Counted from the first letter of the stretch, positions 1 through 11,121 are shown. The stretch: 64,000 nucleotides of DNA from Arctopsyche grandis (GCF_051622035.1 NC_135357.1:36935691-36999690), one strand, 5' to 3'. Numbers and translations: made by a program. The notes: generated from the sequence alone by a model not told the origin.

Positions 1-96
1 CCTGAGGGGGCCGAGTATTGTTCAAAGGTTGTAAATGCATTGTTAAAGGTTTGCCGAACAATGGATAGCACTGTGACTATCCTACCTCTAATTATG
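1..96 (+). repeat. Fragment of a short palindromic MITE (family M1)
   Basis: This is the cut end of a short element also seen at 19652-19787 and, inverted, at 60580-60712. The shared core reads TTGTAAATGCATTGTTAAAGG followed by TTTGCCGAAC, and fuller copies continue into a mirror-image half, so the element folds into a hairpin. The edge next to CTACCTCTA is shared with the 19.7 kb copy. No coding capacity is seen. The family was inferred by comparing copies inside the window only. Confidence 0.6.
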
Positions 97-419
97 GGTC
101 TATAGCTCGTGCAGCGAAAGCTGGCACGTACCAATACAAGCACGTATATTGTGTCCGTGAAGATATGAATAAGATTTTTTGTATCTGTTTTCTAGGACAA
201 TCAGTTGGTCCCTTTCATACGCACCCACTTTCCGAGCATGACAGAAACAACAATTATCTTTTGTATTGTTCAAAGTGTGCACTACCGGGATGATTTTTTC
301 CAGTTTCACTGGTCAGTCACCGATCAACCCCCACAAACTGACGTAACGCGTTCTTATATTGTTTGCTAATTGGTTAATTGAAGTTAGTTCATTAGAATTA
401 GTGGATATATGATAATAAA

Positions 420-1435
420 ATGCTTTGCAATAAAATTGGTTCTGGGAAAACACTAACGGGACAATCTCGCGAAATTGTGTATAATGTTTTCAACTATTTC
501 ATGCATCGTATAGTGAATAGTGAAAGTGACGAAAGAAATAGTTTTATGAAAAATTTATATGCTTCAACTGCGGAAGCGACTGGTGTTTCCAAAAGAAGTG
601 TTCAGCGAATTGTTTGTGAAGTACGAAATCAATTTGTGGTGGCTAACCGCCACCGCCAACATCGCAACCTTCAATATCGGAGCCATCAACGAAACAACCT
701 ATATCTTCAGAGTCATATCTTCCTATATCTTCAGCCTATATCTTCATCAGATCCAGCAGCATCCTCATCTTCATCGATTGTGCGAGTTGTTTTAAGGACA
801 CCGGGCAAAAATCGTGTAAGGTTATCAAAAATAACTACAGTGGATAGTTTTGATCAAGAGGTCATCAGGCGAACTATCTACGATTTTCATCTAGTTCATA
901 AGACATTTCCGACCCTACAAAAGTTATTAGAAGTTTTGAAAGATAGTTTAAAATTTAAAGGTGCAATTTCTTAGTTAAGAGTTATCGTTCGTAGGCTAGG
1001 TTTCAAATGGAGAAAGATGAAAAATAATAAACAAATACTTATTGAAAAAAGTGTAATTCGACTGAAGAGATCCATATATCTTTCCAAATTAGAAGAGTAT
1101 AGATTGCAAGGCCGCCCTATAGTTTACACGGATGAATCCTATATAAATAGCTCACATACGATGCCAAAATCATGGTCCGATGAAACTAGCAAAGGTTGCA
1201 GAGTACCGATATAAGGGTAATATGCTAATAATAGTTCACGCCTGTTCTGAAAAAGGATTTATTCCAAATGCGTTACTTATATATCCATCTAAAATTAAAA
1301 CCGGAGATTATCATAATAATATGAACGCGATTAATTACCAAAAATGGATTTAAGAAAAGCTTGTTCCAAATTTACAACCCCAATCTGAAATTGTTATTGA
1401 TAATGCGTCGTACCATAATGTCATGTCAGAACCTA
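420..1435 (+). pseudogene. Broken DDE (IS630/Tc1-like) transposase
   Basis: The reading frame starts with an ATG at 420 and encodes an N-terminal helix-turn-helix region (GVSKRSVQRI at about residue 55-65), then a segment ending in FDQEVIRRTIYDF. A stop at 972-974 is followed in a shifted frame by a piece with the first catalytic Asp (IVYTDESYI) and, past two more stops (1212-1214 and about 1351), the second one (VIDNASYHN). The third acidic residue is missing; similarity ends near 1435. The order of motifs fits the DDE endonuclease superfamily of insect IS630/Tc1-type transposons. An odd stretch at 640-780 is built of TATATCTTC-like repeats and keeps the frame. The element is dead: it has at least three in-frame breaks and a truncated C-terminus. 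I could not place its terminal inverted repeats. Confidence 0.75.
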
Positions 1436-1828
1436 TGCCCACACTTCATTCGTACGTACGTACGTTTGTTTTACTTATAATTAAAAAAAAATGCTATTTA
1501 TCATTTTATTCGTGGCACGTATTCAAATATTAAATAAATATGCCATCCAAATTATATCATAGATCTTAAAAACATTACACGATCGGTTGAAATAAAATAT
1601 ATAAATATTAGCGTGTTTCTTTCAACAGCCTGTATATGAAAAATGCATTTGTGTGAGTACTGTGTACGCGCCTTCTGTAGCTAATATACCTATACCTCAC
1701 GGGACCTAAAGTGAAATGGTCGAAAAAGCAAATATCGGAAGGCAAAGATCGAAAATCGAAAGATCTTAAGTCGAAAGATCAAAAAAAATGGTGCATGGTA
1801 AACGGTACTATGTATATATAATATATAT

Positions 1829-1998
1829 CAGTGGCATGCGGTGAAATTATCTCTCTTTTTGTCATACAGCCTTGTTTAATGTGCGCACGCAGGATACGGG
1901 AGGAAAAGCCTGTTCCCCTTGTTCTTGTTGTATCCTGCTCGCGCGAATTAAGTGAGGATGTACGACGGAGGGAGAGAGAGTTTTACCGCACGCCACTG
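1829..1998. mobile_element. 170-bp MITE (family M2) inside a TA-rich tract
   Basis: The element begins CAGTGGCATGCGGTGAAA and ends in the near-perfect inverse TTTTACCGCACGCCACTG. The interior is itself a foldback, with GGAGGAAAAGCCTGTTCC on one side and a complementary arm region. It is flanked on both sides by ATATAT. Open frames across it on both strands are by-products of the inverted repeat. A second copy is at 3036-3205. Confidence 0.7.
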
Positions 1999-2625
1999 AT
2001 ATATATACTAAACGTTTTTCATATGTATGCATGATAAACGAATATTTTCGACTTTTTCACGGTCACCCATGTATTATGTATTGTGTACTTTTTTAATATT
2101 TTTTACGATAGTTACATACATACAAAGTCACTTTCGAAATTATATATTAGATTATATAGCGAAAGTCTTTCTTCTGAAGTTTATATTATATTATACACAC
2201 ATACATATGTACCTATAGTATAATCTGCCAAGTCGACAACTCGAGATATATATTTTTAATGATACACGCACGATTATTGAGAATCGCTGACGTCGAATCG
2301 ATATCGTTCAGTGTCTGAAAGACGAGCACTTCTCAAAGCTCACAAATTGACAGCCTATAATTGACATTGAAATGTGAATTTATTCGTTCGTTTGACGGAG
2401 GCGCTCAAATAATACGAGCACACACACACACACACATATTCTGTTAGAATATTTAATTATATTGAAAATTTATTACACACGATATAAGTACAAAATTAAT
2501 TACTGTACTTACACATTAGCCGATGTAGCTGTGGTGAATCTATTGCACGCGTGTCAAACATACATGGCACGCAAATCATATAAACATATGTCTATACTAA
2601 ATATAATAGCGCTATTCTGTGTATG

Positions 2626-2706
2626 TCACTGTGTGTGTCTGTGTGTGTGTGTGTGTGTGTGTGTATTCTGTGTGTGTGTGTCTGTGTATCTCTGTGTTCA
2701 TCTGTG
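2626..2706. repeat. (GT)n-rich microsatellite
   Basis: This is an imperfect GT tract with TCT and ATTCT interruptions. The cysteine- and valine-rich reading frames over it are low-complexity artefacts. Confidence 0.85.
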
Positions 2707-2825
2707 TTCGATAACGCTCGCCGTGCTATAAATTATAGTACGGCGAGTCGTTTCTATTCAACATACATATGTATGTACGTCACAGCTAAAACACTTCCAA
2801 TAAAACGTACAAATATAATTAGTGA

Positions 2826-2912
2826 TCGGACCGGAAGCGTGTCGTTCATTGTTAATTGTTGCTGTGCTTTGTTAAATTTTATGAAGAACCTTTTTTTTGC
2901 ACTCTAGCTTTG
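2826..2912 (+). repeat. Degenerate M1-like MITE fragment
   Basis: GGACCGGAAGCGTG followed by TTCATTGTTAATTGTTG resembles the left end of the M1 copy at 60580. The remainder has diverged, and the identification is tentative. Confidence 0.4.
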
Positions 2913-3035
2913 TAAATAGACCCAAAACGCCCTGATCTAAAACAAAACACCGTCACCGCATCGAACGGTCGAAAAATGGAAAATTTTCGCTTACCATGAA
3001 TACATATGAAAAGCGGGTAGTATATATGTACATAT

Positions 3036-3201
3036 CAGTGGCGTGCGGTAAAACTCTCTCTCCCCCCGTCGTACAGCCTCACTTAATTTGCGCGAGCAAG
3101 ATACAAGAGAAACAAGAGGAACAGGCTTTTTCTCCCGTATCCTGCCCGCGCACATTAAGCAAGGCTGTACGACAAAAAGAGAGGTAATTTCACCGCATGC
3201 C

Positions 3202-3205
<4 letters not shown>
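3036..3205. mobile_element. Second M2 MITE, bordered by (TA)n
   Basis: It starts CAGTGGCGTGCGGTAAAA and ends with the inverse TTTCACCGCATGCCAC. The interior matches the copy at 1829-1998 and the loop of the 18.4 kb hairpin (TTAATTTGCGCGAGCA, CAAGAGGAACAGGCTTTT). On its right it runs directly into a long (TA)n array. Confidence 0.7.
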
Positions 3206-3288
<83 letters not shown>

Positions 3289-3317
3289 CTGGTATGAAAT
3301 AAAATAAAAATAAAAAT

Positions 3318-3371
<54 letters not shown>
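3206..3371. repeat. Two (TA)n arrays split by a short AAAAT-rich spacer
   Basis: TA dinucleotides run from about 3206 to 3284 and again from about 3321 to 3369. The spacer holds TGGTATGAAA and AAAATAAAAATAAA. Alternating Ile-Tyr frames over it are not genes. Confidence 0.9.
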
Positions 3372-3374
<3 letters not shown>

Positions 3375-3579
3375 CATAGTACTGTTTACCATGCATACAT
3401 TCTTTTTAATCTTTCGACTTGAGATCTTTCGATTTTCGATCTTTGCTTTCTGATATTTGCTTTTTCGATCTTTCGACCTTTCGATTCCGTGATGTAGACC
3501 CTGTTTATATGTATGTAGGTAGTTTTTACCATTTTTTTTTCATATTAAACAATTAAATATAAATATTAAATTAAATTAG

Positions 3580-4002
3580 CCAGCAGCATAGCTCGGACGT
3601 TAAGCTTCTGCTTACTGTCAAGAAGGTGCCGGGTTCTATCCCTGAATGAAAATGAATTTTTCAGAGTATGCTGTTGGTCAGACCTGGATTTGTGACTCCA
3701 GGTTGATCGTTTCCTATCAGAGTTTGCCAATTTTCTCTGATTTCATTGTTGAAACGGTTCCCGGAAAAAAAAATTGGCTAAAAATCCTTCCTACATACTA
3801 TGTCACCACTATTTGAAATTTGATGGATGTACAATAAGAATTTATGTACAATTCATAGATGTCTCGTTAATTTGCGAGTTTTTTCAGTGTCTCGCAATTC
3901 AACGAATTATAATAAAAAATGCTGCATTTGTATTTGTAATTGGCCAGGAAGGCGCATTGGGATTTTCCTGTAAGGCCTTCCTGGTATATATGTAAAATAA
4001 AA

Positions 4003-4037
<35 letters not shown>
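3580..4037 (+). mobile_element. tRNA-derived SINE, family S1, with A-rich tail
   Basis: The head reads CCAGCAGCATAGCTCGGACG, which contains an A-box-like promoter, and GGGTTCTATCCC is a B-box variant. The body includes GTGACTCCAGGTTGATCGTT and TTGAAACGGTTCCCGG. The 3' tail is GGCCAGGAAGGCGCATTGGG, then GGCCTTCCTGGTATAT, ending in a long A tract (4003-4037). It is one of many copies in this window. Confidence 0.75.
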
Positions 4038-4040
<3 letters not shown>

Positions 4041-4115
4041 TTTAAAAGGTATTTGAAAATAAAGTAAAAATACGAATGCGAATTTCTTTAACTTTTTTTT
4101 TACTTGATAGCTTAA

Positions 4116-4715
4116 CCCTTTGAATACTGACTGACGCCGATCGGCGTTTTGCTGACCATGTCCATGGGGCTGCAAAACGCCGATAGGCGTTGTATATTGA
4201 GCATGTACAAAGTAAACAAGAACACTCCCTGCTAAGCCTTTAAAGGTATGTAGCATTGAAAAAAAATGCATTGAACATGGGTCGTGTAATCCGTGTCATT
4301 CATTTGTCAACGTTTATAAAGACTCGTTTACACCGGAATTTCAGAATTTATAACCATAGCAGAATTTCCCGATGCAAATCCCTAACTGCTGAGTGTTTTA
4401 AGATTGTAGCTTGGCATTCACATTGTGAGCATTACATTTTAACAACAATGAAGAAGATGGAACTAGTTTTGGAAAAATACATTCATCAATAGACTTTCTT
4501 TGTTTATTTTATATTGTTGCAAGATATATTAGAGAGTCTAAGCACACCTTTACAAAACTCGAAATCCTCGGCGGTAGTTATCTAGGGTTTGTTTGGATTA
4601 GCAGCAATTTTCATAGCTGCTTTCTATCGGATTTCTAAATAATTCTAGTTGGAAATGTTGTCGACATTTTCAGCGTGGCGGGCTTTCAACAGAAAAGACG
4701 TCAGCACTCAAAGGG
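4116..4715. mobile_element. piggyBac-type MITE flanked by TTAA
   Basis: TTAA occurs directly outside both ends (4112-4115 and 4716-4719). The termini are CCCTTTGAATACTGACTGAC on the left and, read inward from the right, CCCTTTGAGTGCTGACGTC. TTAA target duplication and a CCC-start terminus are characteristic of piggyBac-type elements. A subterminal foldback pairs GCCGATCGGCGTTTTG with CAAAACGCCGATAGGCG. The interior has no transposase, so it would need one from elsewhere. A second, minus-strand copy begins at 32492. Confidence 0.75.
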
Positions 4716-5001
4716 TTAATGTGCCATAACCCATGCGATGATATTTCATCGGGCACAACACTACTAGTAGTATTGCATTTTTCTTCAATTTAAATAATAA
4801 AGAAAATAATTCGATTTAAGAATGATTTTCATCGACAGTCCGGACGTGGCATTATACCAATTTTGGTAACCATTTTTTGATTCACGTATCAGATATCGGT
4901 CACGAAACCACCATATGGCATCAATATTTTCCGTGAAAATGCAGCTTTAGTTATCAGTATACGTATTTATATACATAAATACGTATTTATATACATAAAA
5001 A

Positions 5002-5413
5002 CCAGCAGCATAGCTCGGTCGTTAAGCTTCTGCTTAGCATCGAGAGGCGCCAGGTTCGATCCCATGAGCTCAATCGAAAATAATTTTTCTGAGTATATCG
5101 TGGTGCTGCTGGCTAGACCTGGATATTTGTGACTCCAGGTCGATCGTTTCCTATCAGAGTTTGCCAATTTTCTCTGATTTCATTGTTGAAACGGTTCCCG
5201 ATAAAATTCGCTAAATATCCTTCCTACCTACTATGTCACCATTATTTGAGATTGATTAATGTACAATTCCTGGATGTCTCGTTAATTTTCGAGTTTTTCA
5301 GTGTCTCGTAATTCAGCAACTCAGTAGTTGGACAGAAAGGCGCATTGGGGTTACCTGTAAGGCCTTCCTGGTATATGTACATATATGTAAAAAAAAAATA
5401 AATAAATAAATAT
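5002..5413 (+). mobile_element. SINE, family S1
   Basis: The head CCAGCAGCATAGCTCGGTCG and B box GGTTCGATCCC are well preserved. The body matches the copy at 3580, and the 3' tail GGCCTTCCTGGTATATG is followed by AAATAAATAAAT. Confidence 0.8.
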
Positions 5414-5555
5414 ATGCAGTATGAAATTTTACTTGCCGCTATTATATTGTGGTTATTATATTATACGGTGATGGCCAGCTACTTGAAGTTAATATTTTAT
5501 GGCTATAAACCATAAGATGAGGGTAGTGTGAATGTATGTATGCACATATATGTTT

Positions 5556-5558
<3 letters not shown>

Positions 5559-5634
<76 letters not shown>
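5559..5634. repeat. (TA)n microsatellite
   Basis: An uninterrupted run of about 38 TA units. Confidence 0.95.
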
Positions 5635-5637
<3 letters not shown>

Positions 5638-5814
5638 ATACGTTCGTGCGATATTGGTATTAGCAGCGGCAACCCAAATCAGAATTTCTATTTGGTTCTC
5701 CCCCGCGGTTTATTGGTGGCTTATTGGAGGGCTTATAAAGCCATTACGGCGTCCCAGGGCTGAATTAAACCGGAACCGGAACGAAAATCCGTCACTGTCT
5801 ACCCCCCACCCCTT

Positions 5815-5873
5815 AGTGGACATCTATAACACGCATATAGTATACGTATATGTATTATATGTAGATGTCCACT
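5815..5873. repeat. Short perfect inverted repeat
   Basis: AGTGGACATCTA at 5815-5826 pairs with TAGATGTCCACT at 5862-5873 across a 35-nt TA-rich loop. It lies just outside the left end of the hAT-like element. Confidence 0.6.
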
Positions 5874-5879
5874 GAGGGA

Positions 5880-7092
5880 AGGGTTGTCAGTTTTCATGCA
5901 AGTCAAACCGGGGCACCCCTCCTCAATAAAAAAAATCAGATCTTTGACTTTTTTATAGATATATTTTCAATATCTATAGTTGATTTTTTTCCCTTCTATT
6001 TTTAATATATGTAAATGAAAAGTGTTACAATTACAATGAAGAAACCAAAGATTGGTTTCACTAAAACTAAAAAAAAACTTTTAAAGCTTCAAATAGCTTT
6101 AGAGTGCGTTCTATTGCAGGTAATATTTTTTATAGCCACTTAATTTTTGAATGCGAGGGTAGATTTTTATATTCAATATTAGCAAAATCACAGAAATCTT
6201 TTGGTCTTTCTGTTCTGACAGTGTCTATTCCGCATCTGCGTCTGATGAATCATTCCGAGTGTGAGAAAATTATCGATTCAAGATAAATTGATTGATGCCT
6301 GATACACATAGTTTCCCAGAAAATATAAAACAGAGATAAATAGTTCATTGTTGAATATTGCTGCAGTGTTTACCAGACTGTCTGGTCCAGACATCGACAT
6401 TTTGTTTATAGTGTAGGAATATAAATAGTTATACTAAGAGTAATGTCAAATAGTTGTTACACATTAGTTTTGGTTTTTAAGAGTTGGTACCCCAGATACC
6501 GATTGAGTGCGGCTGAACTGTGATTGGTCGGGAGTGTCAGTGAGGCAGTCAGGGCATCATGCTTGGTACGAATGGAGTACTGGATTGGCTGTATAAACAT
6601 AACAACGAATAAAAGACTTGCTATAAAGTCGTGTATAATTTCTCCCTCTTCACGATCTTCCCTTACATGAATTCCCACAATAGTTATATAGGAAGTCCGC
6701 TGGGTAGTAGGGAGGATTGCAGGAGAGAGAGAGACAAGTAAAAGCGATCTCAATTCAATCTTATACGTTTATTTAGAACAATAGGTACTCGATGCGAAGT
6801 CACACCGCGACGCTACTGTCGCCCGGACAAGGTTCGGTAGTACCAACCTTAAAATTAATACATACAGTGCATAATACCAACTGTTCGACATGAGCCACAT
6901 CATTATACATAATTATAATCATTTTATATTAACATCCTACAGTTATGTTAATTATGAGTTAAAAACTTCTGCAGGAATTTAAAAAGTAGTAAACTAGGAC
7001 ATTTGGGCGTCTCGAGAGGTTTGTTCGGGATACCGGGACACGAGACTTAAAACTGGTGACAATCCCGATTAATAGGGACGCCTGACAACCCT
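5880..7092. mobile_element. hAT-like DNA transposon, non-autonomous copy
   Basis: The left end AGGGTTGTCAGTTTTCATGC is mirrored on the right by CTGACAACCCT. Subterminal GTCAAACCGGGGCACCC on the left and ACCGGGACACGAGAC plus ATCCCGATTAATAGGGAC on the right are shared with the copy at 34009-34566. That copy also encodes a hAT-like C-terminal fragment. No clear 8-bp target duplication is visible here. The interior carries a GC-richer block (6454-6890) absent from the other copy, so something has probably inserted. Confidence 0.55.
6454..6890. other. LTR-like GC-rich insertion inside the hAT-like element
   Basis: The block opens with TGTTACACATTAG and contains CCAAT-type motifs, a TATAAA (about 6590), AATAAA-type signals on both strands and a polypurine run GGAGAGAGAGAGACA. 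The composition and signals suggest a solo LTR, but I cannot prove its ends or a target duplication. Its orientation is undecided. Confidence 0.3.
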
Positions 7093-7763
7093 AACTAATG
7101 GGGACTATATAATTGGTCGTGCATACATACATATGTACATATATTCCGGGCTTTATTCCTATTTAACGTGGTGGACTTATAATATGTACATTTAATAAAC
7201 ATATACATACATACTAGGTAATCATTGGTTTTGTTATGAACCTGATCCAATAATTTAAAATACATATATTTATATAGATAAAATAAAAAATATGCTAAGC
7301 GATGAAATTTTTCAAACCCAATTATTTTAGCGAAGTGAGTTTGTAACTTTCACTGAATTTTGTACAGCGGAATTATTCGGTTAATTACCTGTGGTAATTA
7401 GTTGGAATTTCGAAGCATTTTATCAGCCGCATTTATCACCGACCTGCCTCGCAATTAGCTCAGGTAAAACACCTGTAATTATCACCCTGAAAATAGGAAC
7501 GACAACGCAAATCCATCTAATCAGAGAGCTGGAGTGTTAAATGTGATATTTTTTTTCCTGAGTAAACCTGTGTATACATATGTATTATATGTTATTTTCA
7601 TATCTTATCTGCGGACGGTGCTAAAATCGATATTTTGCTTAGATATCGAATAAAATATAATAGCAGTTGTCCAAACTTTGAAAAATATGTCCTGTCTGAT
7701 TATTTTTTGTAATTATATAATACATTATGTCAGTTAAAAAAGCGGTAGGAATATAATATTAAT
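7093..7763. other. Gene-free stretch
   Basis: AT-rich sequence with scattered ATACATACATATGTAC motifs. I see no coding exon, RNA gene or bounded repeat here. It lies in the presumed last intron of the RGK GTPase gene. Confidence 0.6.
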
Positions 7764-8217
7764 CAGCAGCGTGGTCTAGTGGTGAGTGTTGTATTGTGTC
7801 ATGCAAGGTGTCACGGGTTCGATTCCCACTAGTTTCGTTGTTGGCCAGACCTTGATTTGTCGAGGTCGATCGTTTTTTATCAGAATTTGTCAATTTTTCT
7901 GATTTTCATTGAAACGGTTCCTGTAAAATTGGCTTTTCCTCTCCAATTTTCTATTGCAAACCTTGATTTATGGTTATATCTCAGGTTCCGCCAGATTTTT
8001 TTTCCATAGATAGTCTGTGGATGTTTTATTGAATGTAAAAATTCATATTGTTACATGAAAAATGTTATTAATCGTATTGTATACGATGTTTGTAATGTCT
8101 GATGTATGTTATGTATTTAATATATGTAATATATAATTTCGCAAGCCTTAATCTGTTTAGTACACTCGCCGCTTTGGAGCAATCTGTTAGGCGAGATTAA
8201 TTGGAAAAAAAAAACTG
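7764..8217 (+). mobile_element. tRNA-derived SINE, family S2
   Basis: The head CAGCAGCGTGGTCTAGTGG and B box GGGTTCGATTCCCACTAG define a second tRNA-like family. Body motifs include GATTTTCATTGAAACGGTTC. The 3' region carries TAGTACACTCGCCGCTTTGG and an A run. Confidence 0.75.
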
Positions 8218-8629
8218 AATTTTGAACTAACTTCAGATTTCGATTCATATTGTCATACGAGCTTTGTCAATAAGACCAATAAAGAAACGCATTATTTTCT
8301 TCTCACTGTTCAAATTACATATGTTTTTATACATACATAGATCTATAAAATGAAATGAATTGAACAATAATACACATATATGTACGTCCATTAAATCCTC
8401 TTTGATTAAAATCAAACGACGTCACGGGGCTGTATAAAAGTTTTTACTACCGCCACTGTCAAATGAAAGTCAATATTGTTACCCATGAACATTTTGATTT
8501 GGCCATAAAGCTATTTTTATGTTGTGCGTATTTTTCGCTTTACATAGAACGAACGATGATTAAATTTGGCCTTTAAATAAGATGCACTTAAAATTTAAAA
8601 TTTATAGGAAAATTGTATATAATATTTAA

Positions 8630-8972
8630 CCGGCAGCGTGGACTAGTGGTAAGTTTATTATGTTTTCGAGCGGAGTGGTCACGGTTCGATTCCCACCAGT
8701 AGCTGTTGGCCAAACTTTGGATTTTGACTCCAGGTCCATCGCCCTGTTAACAAACTCTGGTAGGAAACTATCAGAGTTTGTCAATTTTTCTGATTTTTAT
8801 TGAAGCGGTTCCGGTAAATTGGTTTTTTCTTTCCAATCTCTCTTGAAAATCTTAAGTTATTCAGCGTCTTGAGGTTCGTCAATTTCTATATTAGAATACT
8901 GCGAAAATTTCTCCATAGATGTTTGTATGATTTCGCGTTGTATAAAAATGCTTGTATTAATTTAATAAAAAA
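8630..8972 (+). mobile_element. SINE, family S2
   Basis: The head is CCGGCAGCGTGGACTAGTGG and the B box is GGTTCGATTCCCACCAG. The body resembles the copy at 7764, and the 3' end is shortened. Confidence 0.75.
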
Positions 8973-10218
8973 ATACTAATTTTAGAAATTGTAAAAGAGT
9001 ACAAACAATTCATCCAATATATAATAAATGTATATATGTATATATATATATTTATTAAATGTGAAAATTAATCAATACAGTAAAATTGTGTGTTGTTCAA
9101 ACGACGTGTATATTCGTGTGTGTATGTACATATACATATATACATACATACATACAGATATCTAATATTTATTTTTCAAACGACAGCAAAAAAAGACGAC
9201 AAAACGTAGCTTACGACAAAGTGTTCCATTAAGTCTTGCCAAGATTGTCACCTGTCGATCAAGTTGATTGTGGGTTGGGGTGTTTGTGGAAGGGGTTGAT
9301 TGTTTCGGTCCTCTTCAAGAGGGAAGGTGAGGGCTTTGTGTCGTGACCTCGTTGCAAATCGTCTGTGAAATCAGCAACGACGAATTACAACTGAAATTGA
9401 GGTTATGTAAATTTCACGCGACGCCATCTTGAAAATCAGACGGCCATTTCAGAGCCATCAATAGTAATCTAATGAAAGATAACTTTTGGAGTTTGTACTC
9501 TATTTTTGTTCGCTTTTGGAAACAAGTCGTTCATTTTATGTTATTTAGAACCCGACAGATTGTATTGCGTTGTTAAAAGCAGACGTTGCTCGTCGTTGAG
9601 AAGCAGCTACCACAAACAAATGGCTAGATAAACTGTCGATTTGTTCGAAGACGAATATCTGTCAGTGGGAAACTTAAGATGATATTGCGAAATGATTACA
9701 TAATCAATTTAAAAGTATCGAAACACATCTGGAATCTTTTAATAATCCCATATGTACATTTTCCGAGTTGTCACTGAAAGGAAAGTTCGAAAATATATTT
9801 TTTACACACCTACCCAATTTTAGTGGGTCAGCTCTCCTTTCTCAAATTGGGTGTGTGTTTATTTTGTGACGCGTTCCACAGTTTAATATAATGCTACGTG
9901 GTGTGACCAAGTGACAGACAATGGCCGCACACCTGTCAATCACAGTCACAGTCTGACGGATTGGCGACCCGGTATTTCTAGACACATATCGGTCACGAAT
10001 TTTCAGAACGAAAACTTCATATGAGCCAACGTCTGATACACGGAGACTTCAGTGTCAATTAATACGAAACTTTATTATATGTATTTTGAGTGATTGAATT
10101 TCATATTTTCAAATTGAAAGGACTCCCCTGTCTGGTTTGATAGGTCTGACATGAATAGGGTTGCCACGTCAGACCTACATACATATGTAAGTTTCACCCG
10201 GAGATTATGACAAAAAAA
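8973..10218. other. Gene-free stretch, probably intronic
   Basis: This region is less repetitive than its surroundings, particularly 9190-10010. I searched it for the missing C-terminal exons of the RGK GTPase (NKxDL and C-terminal basic motifs, minus strand) and found none. A short GTGTGTGTATGTACATATAC region is at about 9115-9155. Confidence 0.55.
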
Positions 10219-10728
10219 TCTATATATATAAAATTGAATGTTTGTCTGTCTGTCTGTTTCGAATAGGCTTCTAAACCACTGAACCGATTACGATGGAACT
10301 TTCAGGATTTGTTGTATTCATGTCCAGGAAGATTACTGTGAAAATAAAACGGGAAAAAAACCTCTTAATAATAATATTCGTAATTACGATTTCACCAACG
10401 CGAAAGTATGAAGCGCCATTGTGTAGTTAAGGAAATGTGTACGTTGGTAACCAGCTTGCGCACACGCACGCCAACCTACAAATACGTACCACTCATAACA
10501 ATCCTACATATGTATATAAATCAAGGTTTGGCTGTTTGTCACAAATGCGTTCCTATACTTAACTATAATTTAATTTAATTATTAAGTATTAATTTTGTGT
10601 GTTTGTTGGTAACCAAGATAATAGGTTGGTTTATGATGGCACGGCGTTGAACCATCACTTGAAACGGGAGCGGGAGCGGGAATTGCATGCGTTATTGTGG
10701 CATTGCAACGCATGCCGGGTTCAGCTAG
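10219..10728 (+). mobile_element. Non-autonomous Helitron, complete ends
   Basis: The element starts TCTATATATATAAAATTG and ends CAGCTAG, inserted between A (10218) and T (10729): the TC...CTAG with A/T flanks expected of Helitrons. Near the 3' end GCATGCGTT pairs with AACGCATGC around a 13-nt loop, and the hairpin stops 13 nt before the terminus, as Helitron termini do. Just upstream is a GGGAGC/GGGAAT purine run. The interior includes AACCACTGAACCGATTACG, which is shared by all copies here. No Rep/helicase gene is present. Confidence 0.75.
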
Positions 10729-10766
10729 TATTTATATAAATTGATGGAAATTAATTTATATAAATA
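10729..10766. repeat. Palindromic junction between two Helitron 3' ends
   Basis: With its borders the sequence is AGCTAGTATTTATATAAATT, a 10-nt spacer, then the exact inverse. The arms are 20 bp and include the terminal CTAG of the Helitron on each side. Confidence 0.8.
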
Positions 10767-11121
10767 CTAGCTAAAATTAGGAAAAATGTACATGCTATCT
10801 TCCTTACCGCCTCTCGACCAATAGCATTTCCTGCAGACGGTAGAACATTTGATATACTAGATTTTGAGTCAAAGACTGCAAAAGCCAAAAATATGTAAAA
10901 ATTGCGCATTTTTAAAACCGTAAATGAGAAAAAGCCAGCAAAAATCAATATCATATTCAAATTAAGCGGCTCAAATTAAGTATAGATTGATTATTTTCTC
11001 AGTGTCACCAATGTTTCCAACGTCAACTGTTGCCACAATAACGCGAGCAATTCCCGTTCCCGTTCCCGTTTCCGTTCTCGTTCCCGTTCCACAGACATTC
11101 AATTTTATATATAGGTATAGA
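10767..11121 (-). mobile_element. Helitron, minus strand, altered interior
   Basis: Read on the minus strand it begins TCTATACCTATATATAAAAT (terminus at 11121, flanked by A) and ends CTAG at 10767, flanked by T. A CCCGTT hexamer run lies at 11049-11092 (plus-strand reading). The segment 10810-11000 is unlike the other copies. It matches a repeat near 58860-58980 (GTAAAAATCGCGCATTTTT, AAAAATCAATATCATATTC) and another near 45880-45930 (GACCAATAGCATTTC). This looks like foreign filler within Helitron ends. Confidence 0.55.

Larger units (their letters stand above)
1695..3495. repeat. Large foldback element, arms about 1715-1828 and 3372-3495
   Basis: The left arm carries AAAGCAAATATCGGAAGGC, then GATCGAAAATCGAAAGATC and GCATGGTAAACGGTAC. 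The right arm is its inverted copy, with a few changes. The same arms bound the compact 394-bp hairpin at 18436-18829. The outer end contains GGTCTAC in the right arm and GGACCTA in the left. Between the arms lie (TA)n tracts, a (GT)n tract and two copies of a smaller inverted-repeat element. No protein is encoded. Outer edges are approximate. Confidence 0.55.

Noticed and set aside
3190..3396. Long Ile-Tyr open frames over (TA)n tracts (also at 5442-5763 and 40407-40627)
   Set aside because: They translate dinucleotide repeats on both strands and have no start context or domain.
6454..6890. Treating the LTR-like block as a defined solo LTR
   Set aside because: Ends and target duplication could not be shown, so it is listed only as an uncertain feature.
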